Positions 13,929-21,439 of a DNA stretch of 26,548 bases are shown here, piece after piece; the stretch's first letter is position 1; the number at the start of each line of letters is the position of its first letter. Location: positions 1 to 26,548 of the forward strand of contig CALDID010000071.1 of NCBI GenBank assembly GCA_937901865.1, written 5' to 3'. The position numbers and the translations under genes are program-made. Origin of the DNA: an uncultured Treponema sp. (GTDB taxonomy: Bacteria; Spirochaetota; Spirochaetia; Treponematales; Treponemataceae). The notes beneath the pieces are model-generated. The model ran no database searches, was not told the origin of the DNA, and saw only the letters and a list, made by a program, of their open reading frames with translations.

Positions 13929-16040
13929 ATGGCTGATATAAGCATACCAGGGGTCAGTAACAAATACAGGTCGAATGAAACTGTAGAAGGTCTCATGAAA
14001 ATAGAGCGTATTCCGCTTACAAGAGAGCAGGAAACGTTAGAAATGTATGAGACTCAACAGGCTGCATGGCGTGATATAAATCAGAAAATGAGCGACTTAC
14101 GCTCTAGTGCCAAATCATTATACTCCTTTGAAAATCCTTTTAATAATAAGCTTGCAGAATCCTCAGATGAAATGGCTATTACCGCAGAGCCAGGACGAGA
14201 TGCGTCTTTTGGGTCGTTTAAAGTTGATGTTATCTCTCCTGCAACGGCAGATAGATTTATTTCTAGCGAGATGGATAAAAAAGCTAGTGTGCCTAAAGGT
14301 ACTTACACATATCAGATTGGTGAGAAAACGATTTCAATGGTTTGGAAGGGCGGTAAACTTGCCGATTTTGTAACGTCATTGAACAAACGTGGCGGAAAAT
14401 CCTTAAAGGCATCATTGGTTAATGTTAGTTCTGATAAACAGGCTTTACTCCTTGAATCGCAGGTAACAGGGAAAGAAAATAAGCTCATTTTTAAAGACAC
14501 TGCGCTTTCTTATGCTGTAGAAACGGGAATGCTTCAAAAATCAAAAGCAAATATAATAACTTTTGCAACTGATGATTCCTCTATTTCTGCTCCTCCTAGT
14601 GAAGAAGTACAGTCTGAAGGACTTGACGAACTTTCTATGGACGGCATAGAAGAAAAAGATGGAAAATCATATCTTCCGCCTCGTACTGGATTTGAAATAA
14701 AGATTCCTGAAGAGGTATTGAATGATAAAGATTCGATAATATCTTTTTCTGTTGCTGTGTCCCCTGTAGAGCATGATATTACAGAAAATTTGCAACAATT
14801 GACGACTGTTGAAGAGACTGAGAATAGTGTAGATTCTTTTTCTGCTCCTGAATTACCTCCTGCAGGCTCAATTTCTTTTGCAGGTGTTACTATTTTTAAT
14901 AATCCAAGTGATACATATCTTGAAAATGAGCCAATAACGCAAGAAACAGTTGTTCAAGTAGCTCCTGTTGAAGATGATTCTTTTGTTTATCTAAAAAGTG
15001 CTGACGGCACTGAAACTTATTTTGACATCTCTCAATTTCCTATAAATCAAGAAACTGGAGAAACTATGGTTAGTTTCCCGTTGAAAGATTATCCTGATAC
15101 AGTTGCTATAATAATCAGAAACAGAAATACTGGAAAAGCTGTTTCTGTTTCTCAAATGCAAGCAGAGCCGTCTAAAAAAAATGATTTTGAGTATGAAGCG
15201 GTAAATCCAATAACAGTTGCTTCTGATGCAGAGTTTAAATATGAAGGTATAACTATCACAAGAGCGAGCAATACTGTTGATGATGTTGTGCCAAATGTAA
15301 CGTTGCATATAAATGACAAGACTGATAAAACAGCTACCATAAATATAAAAGCTGATACGGAATCTGCTAAAGATGCGCTTATTACTTTCATAGGAAAGTA
15401 TAATCAGACTTTGGCTGAAATGAATATTCTTTCCCAAAATAAGCCAGAGCTTATTGCTGAGCTTGAGTATTTAACAGAAGATGAAAAAGAGACGAAAACG
15501 AAGCGTTTAGGTCTTTTTCAGTCGGATTATACTTTGTCTGGTGGTAAATCTTCTTTGCAGAGAGCCCTTTCTGGTAATTATAAATACTCAGAAGATGCAG
15601 AAATAACGATGCTCTCTCAAATAGGCATATCAACTAATGCTTCGGGAACGGCGGGAACTTACAATGCAAGTCAAGTGAGAGGTTATCTTGAAGTAGATGA
15701 GAAAAAACTTGATAGCAGTTTGGAAAATCATCTTGATGAGATAAAAAACTTGTTTGGCTATGATAGCGATGGGGATTTGATTATTGATAGCGGCATAGGC
15801 TATCTTGTTGATAAACAACTATCTGCGTGGGTTCAATCTGGTGGGTTGATAGCAAGCAGAACGGCAACGTTGGATACCAAAATTCAAAGCTCTAAGAAAA
15901 AAATTGCAACTCTTGAAACGCAATTACAGTCAAAAGAATCTGAATTAAAGAGAAAATATTCTCAAATGGAAAGTTCGTTGAATAGCTTGCAATCTCAGTC
16001 AGATTCTATAAACAATACTTTTAATAGAAGTAATAATTAA
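13929..16040 (+). CDS. fliD: Flagellar hook-associated protein 2, filament cap FliD
   Basis: A 703-residue FliD, the cap that inserts flagellin subunits at the growing filament tip. The N-terminal domain (MADISIPGVSNKYRSNETVE; MKIERIPLTREQETLEMYET; QQAAWRDINQKMSDLRSSAK) is the FliD_N signature. The C-terminal domain has FIGKYNQTLAEMNILSQN, LFQSDYTLSGG, the typical LEVDEKKLDSSLENHLDEIK, and a terminal coiled coil of about 55 residues rich in Lys, Glu, Ser and Gln. The middle (about 210-420) is acidic and is longer than in enterobacterial FliD, consistent with the larger spirochaete proteins. SD GGAGAG at 13908-13913 is rather far from the ATG (15 bases), but no alternative start fits. Confidence 0.95.
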   Translation: MADISIPGVSNKYRSNETVEGLMKIERIPLTREQETLEMYETQQAAWRDINQKMSDLRSSAKSLYSFENPFNNKLAESSDEMAITAEPGRDASFGSFKVDVISPATADRFISSEMDKKASVPKGTYTYQIGEKTISMVWKGGKLADFVTSLNKRGGKSLKASLVNVSSDKQALLLESQVTGKENKLIFKDTALSYAVETGMLQKSKANIITFATDDSSISAPPSEEVQSEGLDELSMDGIEEKDGKSYLPPRTGFEIKIPEEVLNDKDSIISFSVAVSPVEHDITENLQQLTTVEETENSVDSFSAPELPPAGSISFAGVTIFNNPSDTYLENEPITQETVVQVAPVEDDSFVYLKSADGTETYFDISQFPINQETGETMVSFPLKDYPDTVAIIIRNRNTGKAVSVSQMQAEPSKKNDFEYEAVNPITVASDAEFKYEGITITRASNTVDDVVPNVTLHINDKTDKTATINIKADTESAKDALITFIGKYNQTLAEMNILSQNKPELIAELEYLTEDEKETKTKRLGLFQSDYTLSGGKSSLQRALSGNYKYSEDAEITMLSQIGISTNASGTAGTYNASQVRGYLEVDEKKLDSSLENHLDEIKNLFGYDSDGDLIIDSGIGYLVDKQLSAWVQSGGLIASRTATLDTKIQSSKKKIATLETQLQSKESELKRKYSQMESSLNSLQSQSDSINNTFNRSNN

Positions 16041-16075
16041 AGTGATTAGCTTTTTTTATGATAATGTGCTATAAT
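16038..16075 (+). promoter_or_regulatory. Overlapping candidate promoters behind fliD
   Basis: TAAAGTGA (16038-16045), 11 bases, then TATGATAA (16057-16064) has sigma-28 spacing with 6/8 and 5/8 matches. An extended -10 box TGTGCTATAAT follows directly at 16065-16075, the same 11 bases seen upstream of flaB 2. The region is AT-rich, so either could be chance. Confidence 0.4.
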
Positions 16076-16100
16076 TTTGATATGGGGAATTGAGAAGAAA

Positions 16101-16688
16101 ATGGAACTTTTTGTAAATAATGAAAAGCTAGATGTAAGTCTTGAAAATGAAAAAACTGTTGGAGATGTTCTAAAAGCCTTTGAGGTGGAATGTGAAAAAA
16201 ATCAAGCAGCTACTATTGCGATTGCTGTCAATGGAAAAAATGTTGCTGCTGCTGATTTTGAAATTGTTTCTGCCATGGAATTAACTCAGGAAACAAAGAT
16301 AGAGCTTACGGTTTTGAATCTATCAGAAATCGATAATGCGTTTGAAATGGCTGCTACAGATTTTGAAGCACTTGGAGAAAAGTTAGAACAGGTATCTGTT
16401 CTTATCCAGTCAGGAAAGGATAAAGATGTAAATGCTCTTATAAAGCAAACTGCTGATGTAATTGATAATTTTTGCCATATTGTTGCATATTCAGCACTTT
16501 TTCCTGAGGCATATAGCAATATTACTATTGAAGGAAAATCGGTTTCTGATTTCTTTGCAGAGTTTTCTCCTATTTTGCATGATTTTGAAAGTGCGCTTGA
16601 GTCAAAAGATACTGTGTTGACAGGAGATTTAGCTGAATATGAGTTAGCTCCGCGCATAAAAGCTATCGCACAAGCGATTAGGAGGTAA
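16101..16688 (+). CDS. Conserved-looking protein of the flagellar locus, function unknown
   Basis: A 195-residue acidic soluble protein. The ATG at 16101 is preferred over a TTG at 16077, which would lie on top of the -10 box. Residues 1-75 (MELFVNNEKLDVSLENEKTV; GDVLKAFEVECEKN; then an AIAVNGK strand) look like a small beta-grasp, ubiquitin-like domain. Residues 80-195 are helical and end with SDFFAEFSPILHDFESALES and DTVLTGDLAEYELAPRIKAI, a helical-bundle pattern. fliD is followed by an export chaperone such as FliS or FliT in many bacteria, so a chaperone or regulatory role is possible, but the sequence does not prove it. The stop codon overlaps the SD of the PilZ gene. Confidence 0.8.
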   Translation: MELFVNNEKLDVSLENEKTVGDVLKAFEVECEKNQAATIAIAVNGKNVAAADFEIVSAMELTQETKIELTVLNLSEIDNAFEMAATDFEALGEKLEQVSVLIQSGKDKDVNALIKQTADVIDNFCHIVAYSALFPEAYSNITIEGKSVSDFFAEFSPILHDFESALESKDTVLTGDLAEYELAPRIKAIAQAIRR

Positions 16689-16691
16689 TAT

Positions 16692-17777
16692 ATGAAATCT
16701 AATATATCTCCTTTGCAAGCTAGAGCAAGTGGTGAATTTATCAATGTTATCATAATAGGTGTTGTGATAATTGCTTTTATGTTTCTTGTCTATTTGGTGT
16801 ATCAGATGTTTGCTAAAAAGCGAAATACACCAGAGTGGATTGAAGCACAAAAGAAAAAGCCTATTTCATCTCGTGATTTGAAGCAAGCTACAAAAGATTT
16901 GAATCTGACTAAAGATGAAAAGGAACTACTTTGGGATATTGGTCATAACTATGCCGATGCAAATATATTGTATATTGTTCAAGATGCTGATAAGTTCAAT
17001 GATATTTTTAAGCAACGGTATCAAGATTTTTTAGCAACAAGTGCAGCACCTCGACAAATATCATTGCTGTTTGCCTTAAAGGATAAAATGGAGAAGTTCT
17101 ATCGACAGGAGTTGATTATAACTTCTACAAAGAATATAGAGGCTGGGCAAGTATTGCAGTTTGCGGATAAGGCAGGAATCCATTGTAGTGCTACTATAGC
17201 CGAAAATCGATTAAACGAGGGGCTTATTCTTTCCATTCCTGATAATCTTGCAAAAGGTCAGAATCGTCCTGACACACTCTCTCGTGTTACATTTACTTTT
17301 ATAAAGAATGGAGTAACGTATGCGCTTACAACGCGTGTTGTTCGTTATCAGCAAAACAATAATCGCGAAGTAGAAATGCTTATTTCGCATACAAATGATG
17401 TAAAGCAGCTTCAAAGGCGGCAGACTGACAGAGTTGATTTGAATGTGCCTTGTACTTTTGCGGCTGTGCGAGTTTCGTCTGATTCTGCAAAAAAATCTGA
17501 TGTTTCATATACACCGCTTCAAACGAAGTATCAGGGCATTTTGAAAGATGTTTCTAGCGATGGATGTAGCTTGCAAGCGGGATTGCCCATTCGAGAAGGG
17601 CAGTATATACATCTTGAGTTTAATCTTCCTAAAAAAGCTGATAATATATCGACAGGTATAATTGTTAGTACTGAAAAATCGGATTCGCCAGGGAAATTTT
17701 TGTTACACATACAATTTGTGAAAATCGAAGCAGAAACTAAGAATACAATACTTGCAATGGTTAATAAATTCATTTAA
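16692..17777 (+). CDS. Membrane-anchored PilZ-domain (c-di-GMP-binding) protein
   Basis: A 361-residue protein with one N-terminal membrane helix (about 17-40), a cytoplasmic helical linker, a beta-rich YcgR-like region (about 138-235) and a C-terminal PilZ domain (about 240-360). The c-di-GMP signature is present: RxxxR at R243-QTD-R247 and DxSxxG at D286-VSSD-G291. PilZ proteins of this layout slow or tune the flagellar motor or control motility when c-di-GMP is high. The position next to fliD fits. SD GGAGG (16681-16685) overlaps the stop of the preceding gene, and the gap is 3 bases, so the two are co-translated. The membrane anchor differs from soluble YcgR. Confidence 0.9.
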   Translation: MKSNISPLQARASGEFINVIIIGVVIIAFMFLVYLVYQMFAKKRNTPEWIEAQKKKPISSRDLKQATKDLNLTKDEKELLWDIGHNYADANILYIVQDADKFNDIFKQRYQDFLATSAAPRQISLLFALKDKMEKFYRQELIITSTKNIEAGQVLQFADKAGIHCSATIAENRLNEGLILSIPDNLAKGQNRPDTLSRVTFTFIKNGVTYALTTRVVRYQQNNNREVEMLISHTNDVKQLQRRQTDRVDLNVPCTFAAVRVSSDSAKKSDVSYTPLQTKYQGILKDVSSDGCSLQAGLPIREGQYIHLEFNLPKKADNISTGIIVSTEKSDSPGKFLLHIQFVKIEAETKNTILAMVNKFI

Positions 17778-17813
17778 TATTGCAGTGTAGATTTTGGAGT
17801 TTTATTGTAACTT

Positions 17814-18080
17814 ATGAAGATACTTGAGTTGAAGCAGATTGAGCGAGAACCAGGGCAGGTTTATTATCGCCGAAAGTTTACAGCGATTGCAAGTATGGAA
17901 ATCCTTGCAAAAGAAGTTGATGTTCCTATCAATTTTATCATTGAAACAGGTCCGCTAGGGGACAAGAAAATTGATTTCGGAGATATTAAAGGCGATTTTA
18001 GCTATCCTATTTTGCCGATAGTAAAGTCTTTGCGTGAATATGTGAAGCGAATGGATAATGAAGGCGCACTGCCGTTATGA
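17814..18080 (+). CDS. Small conserved-looking protein, function unknown
   Basis: An 88-residue protein. It has no signal peptide or membrane segment. The sequence mixes strands and helices (MKILELKQIEREPGQVYYRR; MEILAKEVDVPINFIIETGP; a C-terminal helix PIVKSLREYVKRMDNEGALP). It fits a small alpha/beta fold, but I do not recognise a family. Its stop overlaps the tsaE start by 4 bases (ATGA). It is therefore a real, co-translated gene between the PilZ gene and tsaE. A weak GGAG about 14 bases before the ATG is the only SD candidate. Confidence 0.75.
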   Translation: MKILELKQIEREPGQVYYRRKFTAIASMEILAKEVDVPINFIIETGPLGDKKIDFGDIKGDFSYPILPIVKSLREYVKRMDNEGALPL

Positions 18081-18514
18081 CAATTTCGTTTATTGCTACA
18101 GATGAAGCGGCAACTATCGCTCTTGGAGAAAAGATTGGCTCTTTGCTCTCTAAGGGCGATATAATTGCTATGGAAGGCACTCTCGGGGCGGGAAAAACCA
18201 CGATAACGAAAGGTATTGCGAAAGCCCTCGAGATTGCAGACAATATTACCAGTCCTACCTTTTGTTTAATCTCTGAATATTATGGAAAAATGCCTTTGTA
18301 TCATATGGACGTGTATCGACTTGACGGCGTTGAGGATTTTCAAGGCTTAGGTGTCGATGATATGTTATATGGCGATGGCGTGTCGATAATCGAGTGGAGC
18401 GAAAAAATAAAAAGTGAGTTGCCAAAGCGCACTATTACCCTGCGATTAGAGCCGCAATCAGATGGTTCTAGAAAAATTACCCTTGAGAACTGGCAATATG
18501 GAGAGATAAAATGA
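18077..18514 (+). CDS. tsaE: tRNA t6A37 biosynthesis ATPase TsaE
   Basis: A 145-residue P-loop protein of the YjeE/TsaE family. With TsaB and TsaD it is needed to make N6-threonylcarbamoyladenosine at position 37 of ANN-decoding tRNAs. The Walker A motif GTLGAGKT is at residues 34-41. The family continues with ITSPTFCLISEYYG, YHMDVYRLDGVEDF, GVDDMLYGDGVSIIEWSEKI and a final beta segment. Length is typical. It overlaps both the upstream small gene and tsaB by 4 bases, so the three are one translational unit. tsaC and tsaD are not in the window. Confidence 0.95.
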   Translation: MTISFIATDEAATIALGEKIGSLLSKGDIIAMEGTLGAGKTTITKGIAKALEIADNITSPTFCLISEYYGKMPLYHMDVYRLDGVEDFQGLGVDDMLYGDGVSIIEWSEKIKSELPKRTITLRLEPQSDGSRKITLENWQYGEIK

Positions 18515-19191
18515 AGGCATTAGCAATAGATACTGCTGTTTCTTGTATATATATTGCGGCAAAATGCGATGAAAATACCGTAACGCTTCGCCTTGACATA
18601 GGAATGAAGCAAGCCGAAAAATTATTACCAGCCATTGATTATGTTCTCAATCAAGTTGGGCTCTCTGCAAAGGAACTTGATTATATGGCTTTGACTGTCG
18701 GTCCGGGGTCGTTCACAGGCTTGCGATTGGGAATGTCTGCGCTAAAGGCGATACATCTTGCGTACAATATCCCCGTGTATGCCTTTTCCACGCTTGATGT
18801 GTATGCGTATGATTTTAGCGATTCCCGTGAGAAGATAATTTCTGTTATCGATGCAAAAAAAGACCGCTTTTATGCCTGCGTTTATGCGCAGGGAGTACGT
18901 GTTTCTGAGCCGTTTGATGAAGAGCCGAGCGACATTGCAAAACGCTTAGAAAGCGCAGAACCGTATGTTGCAATAGGGGCGGATTCCGCTTTGTTTGTGG
19001 AAAAAATGCACGAGGTATCTCCGAATATGCAGATTCGTGCAGATAAAAAGAACGTTGTAACGACGGACGCTCTTTTTTTGATGGCAGAAGAAAAGATTGC
19101 AAAAAAAGAACCGCCACTTCAAGATTATGACGGTCCTTTCTACATACGAAAAAGCGAAGCCGAAGAAAAACTTCCCAAAAACGCGCAATAA
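18511..19191 (+). CDS. tsaB: tRNA t6A37 biosynthesis protein TsaB
   Basis: A 226-residue ASKHA-fold protein of the YeaZ/TsaB family, a scaffold partner of TsaD and TsaE. The N-terminal MKALAIDTAVSCIYIAAK and the signature MALTVGPGSFTGLRLGMSAL (about 56-75) are diagnostic. YAFSTLDVYA and IISVIDAKKDRFYACVY continue the family pattern. The C-terminal 60 residues are less conserved, ending with GPFYIRKSEAEEKLPKNAQ. It starts inside tsaE (ATGA overlap). Its stop codon directly abuts the csrA stop on the other strand, with no base between, so any terminator for either operon would have to lie inside the opposite gene. Confidence 0.94.
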   Translation: MKALAIDTAVSCIYIAAKCDENTVTLRLDIGMKQAEKLLPAIDYVLNQVGLSAKELDYMALTVGPGSFTGLRLGMSALKAIHLAYNIPVYAFSTLDVYAYDFSDSREKIISVIDAKKDRFYACVYAQGVRVSEPFDEEPSDIAKRLESAEPYVAIGADSALFVEKMHEVSPNMQIRADKKNVVTTDALFLMAEEKIAKKEPPLQDYDGPFYIRKSEAEEKLPKNAQ

Positions 19192-19419
19192 TCAGCCGAG
19201 CAATTCCGAAAGTTTTCCGAGATTATCAACACCAGAAGCGACTGCTGCACTTTTGTTTTCTGACTGAATTGCAGCAAGCACTTCTTGGCGGAAGACTCGT
19301 ATATTTTTTGGTGCTTCCACACCGACTTTTACTTGGTCGCCGCGGACTTCAATGATAGTCAGTGTGATGTCTTGACCTATTTTTATCTTTTCATCAACTT
19401 TTCTGGACAAAATAAGCAT
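19192..19419 (-). CDS. csrA: Carbon storage / translational regulator CsrA
   Basis: A 75-residue CsrA. This homodimeric RNA-binding protein blocks translation by binding GGA motifs near the SD, and its best known target outside enterobacteria is flagellin mRNA. MLILSRKVDEKIKIGQDITL and the RNA-contact strand APKNIRVFRQEV (with the conserved Arg near residue 44) are present. The C-terminal tail, about 25 residues, is longer than in E. coli CsrA, as is common in species with FliW. The ATG overlaps the fliW stop by one base (TAATG), and its SD AAGGAG lies inside fliW. It is the last gene of the flgN operon. Confidence 0.97.
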   Translation of the reverse strand: MLILSRKVDEKIKIGQDITLTIIEVRGDQVKVGVEAPKNIRVFRQEVLAAIQSENKSAAVASGVDNLGKLSELLG

Positions 19420-19859
19420 TATGAACTCCTTTTCTTGAGAGATTCAATAATGCTATGCTTTGTAGTCCATCTGTTGTCAGACAAAATAGCCTGCATTGCT
19501 TTATTATTCGTGCGATTGATGACGAGCGGACCTTGCAAATTCGCGGTTACCGCGGAGCCGTCCTGCGGAATGGTGATAAGCACGAGCACAAACACTTCTG
19601 TCGGTGATACAATCCCGATTTTCAGAAGTTCCTTGTCGTCAATATCCACCTCGTAATCGCTGCAAATGAGAAACGGGTCTACCACCAAAAAGGCAAGCTC
19701 CGATGATTGCGTTGACTGAAGCCACATAAACGGCTTGTATTCGCTGTCGATAAGTGCGTATTGCGTATACTCTTCAAAGCCGAAAAGACCCGCAGGAATT
19801 GTGATGATATGGGCGTTATCGACTTCGACTGCGCCCATTGATTTTGTTTTTACCAGCAT
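19419..19859 (-). CDS. fliW: Flagellar assembly factor FliW
   Basis: A 146-residue FliW. It binds CsrA and relieves repression of flagellin translation, and is itself sequestered by free flagellin, which closes a feedback loop. Hallmarks: the early strand VKTKSMGAVEVD, IPAGLFGFEEYTQYALID, PFMWLQSTQSSELAFLVVDP, and the later ANLQGPLVINRTNNKAMQAI. It lies 12 bases after flgL and overlaps csrA by one base, the order flgL-fliW-csrA known from many flagellated bacteria. Co-expression with csrA in a fixed ratio is thus built in. Confidence 0.96.
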   Translation of the reverse strand: MLVKTKSMGAVEVDNAHIITIPAGLFGFEEYTQYALIDSEYKPFMWLQSTQSSELAFLVVDPFLICSDYEVDIDDKELLKIGIVSPTEVFVLVLITIPQDGSAVTANLQGPLVINRTNNKAMQAILSDNRWTTKHSIIESLKKRSS

Positions 19860-19871
19860 TGACCTATCCTA

Positions 19872-21116
19872 TTAGCGCATATAATTCAGCAGTGTTGATG
19901 AATACATCTTTCCCGCTCTGCTCAACGTTGCCTGCTGCACATAGTCAAGCATCTTCATATCCGTAACGGCTTTGGTAAAGTCCAAATCGCCCTCGGCAGA
20001 AATCATCTGCGCGGTATTCAAGCTGGTCGCAGAATTGCGCGTTGCCTCGCTTTGCAATCGCTCGTATTCTGAACCGCTCTTTGCAATGTGCGTAACGAGA
20101 TTATCCAATCCGCTGTCGAGAGAAGCTAAAACTCGCGTGCCAACCTGCTCGGTGTCGCCAGAAAGAAGCGCGTCGCGGAGTGCAATAACGCTGTCGAACA
20201 AAGAACCTCCGACAACCTTTGCGCTTGCGGCAAGATTATACGGCGGCTGCTGCGATGAGTCCTTGATAAGACCGAGCTGATTGAGCGTATTGCCAGAAAC
20301 ATCTTGCAGCCACAACTGTCTGCTGTCCGTTGTCGTCAAGTTCAAGCCGTGCGTAATCGGGTCGATGCTCGCCTTGACCGCCGTGCCGCTGTCGTTGATT
20401 TTTGACACAAGCGAATACACATTGTCGCCCGCGCTCACCTTAATCTGCTGACCATCAACGGAAATCACGCTGTCTTCTGCTGCCTGCCAGCCTGTTGCGT
20501 CGCGCTCTGCGAAAAGCTGCTGCGGCTCTGCCCAGAAAGTGCGGTTGCCCGAATTGTTGAGCGTGATATATGCGTTCTCATCGACTTCCACCTGCATATT
20601 GCCCATATCGCCGCTGTAGCGCACGTTTGTGATGAGCGGAGAGCCGCTTCCTGGAACGTTGCCCATATCGACCTCGAATGCCGTGCCGTTTGTGCGTGTG
20701 CCAGAAAACAACGACTTGCCGTCAGGACCGACCGCGTTTGCATTCTGAATCATCTCGCCCAAAAGCTCATCGACCTCAACTGCCATATTGTGCAAATCCT
20801 CTTTTGAGTAAATGCCGTTTGAGCCTTGTACCGCAAGTTCGCGCACTCTCTGCAGCACGTCGAGATTCTGCTTCATATAGCCTTCGCGCACTGAAAGCTG
20901 GTCGCTCATCGTCAGCGCGTTTTTCTCAAAGCGGTCAATTCTGCCCTTGTATGATTGATAGCGCACCAAATGCCCTGCGGCGAGCGGGTCATCGCGAAGC
21001 TCCTGAATGCGCTGCTGGGACGCAACCTGCTTATCTACTTTATTTTGGCGCATTTCCTGCAAACGCAAATTGTATTGCGTGTCGGAATTGGTCATTTGTG
21101 ATGATATTCTATACAT
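19872..21116 (-). CDS. flgL: Flagellar hook-filament junction protein FlgL (HAP3)
   Basis: A 414-residue flagellin-fold protein joining the hook zone to the filament. The N-terminus MYRISSQMTNSDTQYNLRLQ, the early QQRIQELRDDPLAAGHLVRY and DVLQRVRELAVQGSNGIYSK are the FlgL/flagellin D0-D1 signature. The C-terminus DLDFTKAVTDMKMLDYVQQA and the closing LSRAGKMYSSTLLNYMR complete it. SD GGAGGAT lies at 21121-21127 (complement). Just upstream are two small hairpins and a palindrome-rich gap of 323 bases, although flgK and flgL are usually close together. Confidence 0.96.
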   Translation of the reverse strand: MYRISSQMTNSDTQYNLRLQEMRQNKVDKQVASQQRIQELRDDPLAAGHLVRYQSYKGRIDRFEKNALTMSDQLSVREGYMKQNLDVLQRVRELAVQGSNGIYSKEDLHNMAVEVDELLGEMIQNANAVGPDGKSLFSGTRTNGTAFEVDMGNVPGSGSPLITNVRYSGDMGNMQVEVDENAYITLNNSGNRTFWAEPQQLFAERDATGWQAAEDSVISVDGQQIKVSAGDNVYSLVSKINDSGTAVKASIDPITHGLNLTTTDSRQLWLQDVSGNTLNQLGLIKDSSQQPPYNLAASAKVVGGSLFDSVIALRDALLSGDTEQVGTRVLASLDSGLDNLVTHIAKSGSEYERLQSEATRNSATSLNTAQMISAEGDLDFTKAVTDMKMLDYVQQATLSRAGKMYSSTLLNYMR

Positions 21117-21130
21117 TTCTTATCCTCCCA

Positions 21131-21172
21131 CAGCCACAGGCTGATTTGTAAAGCCACAGGCTGTTTTGTAAA
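21131..21172 (-). repeat. Pair of 20-bp palindromic repeats before flgL
   Basis: CAGCC-ACA-GGCTG (21131-21143) with linker ATTTGTAA, then AGCC-ACA-GGCT (21152-21162) with linker GTTTTGTAAAG. The two hairpin centres are 20 bp apart. They share the 3-nt loop and TTTGTAAA linker of the repeats flanking higBA. They lie directly upstream of the flgL SD on the minus strand. Confidence 0.7.
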
Positions 21173-21210
21173 GATTGTTCGCTGAATCTGTTATTGTTCA
21201 TTTAAACTGT

Positions 21211-21289
21211 TCGATAACCTTGCTTTGACAATGGATACCTTGCTTTGACAATGGGCTTAAGCCCATTGCTACATCAAAAGGGTTATCGA
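21211..21289. repeat. Nested inverted repeat containing hairpin element copy 3
   Basis: TCGATAACC (21211-21219) and GGTTATCGA (21281-21289) form a perfect 9-bp inverted repeat. Inside, ACCTTGCTTTGACAATGG occurs twice in tandem (20-bp period). The palindrome CAATGGGCTTAAGCCCATTG (21249-21268) follows, then CTACATCAAAAG. Bases 21247-21280 are the counterpart of the element at 5458-5491. Confidence 0.75.
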
Positions 21290-21290
21290 T

Positions 21291-21430
21291 GTACCATACC
21301 GCACATCTATGCTTGTACCATACCGTACACCTACGCTTGTACGACACCGTACACCTATGCTGTACGATACCGTACACCTATGCTGTACGACACTGCACCC
21401 CTATGCTGTACGAGTGCCGTACATTATGCT
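21291..21430. repeat. Array of 23-24-bp palindromic tandem repeats
   Basis: Six units start with GTAC at 21291, 21315, 21339, 21362, 21385 and 21408 (periods 24, 24, 23, 23, 23). The units at 21339 and 21362 contain the perfect palindrome GTACG-NNAC-CGTAC (ACAC and ATAC loops), and the others are variants of it. A spacer of the type ACCTATGCT follows. The array ends 9 bases before the flgK stop codon. With the hairpins at 21131 and 21211 it fills the flgK-flgL gap. Confidence 0.85.
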
Positions 21431-21439
21431 GGTGCGGTT

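Noticed and set aside
21291..21430. CRISPR array
   Set aside because: Units are 23-24 bp in all, with spacers of about 9 bp that are themselves repeated. No cas gene is present. The same holds for the arrays at 11970 and 24087.
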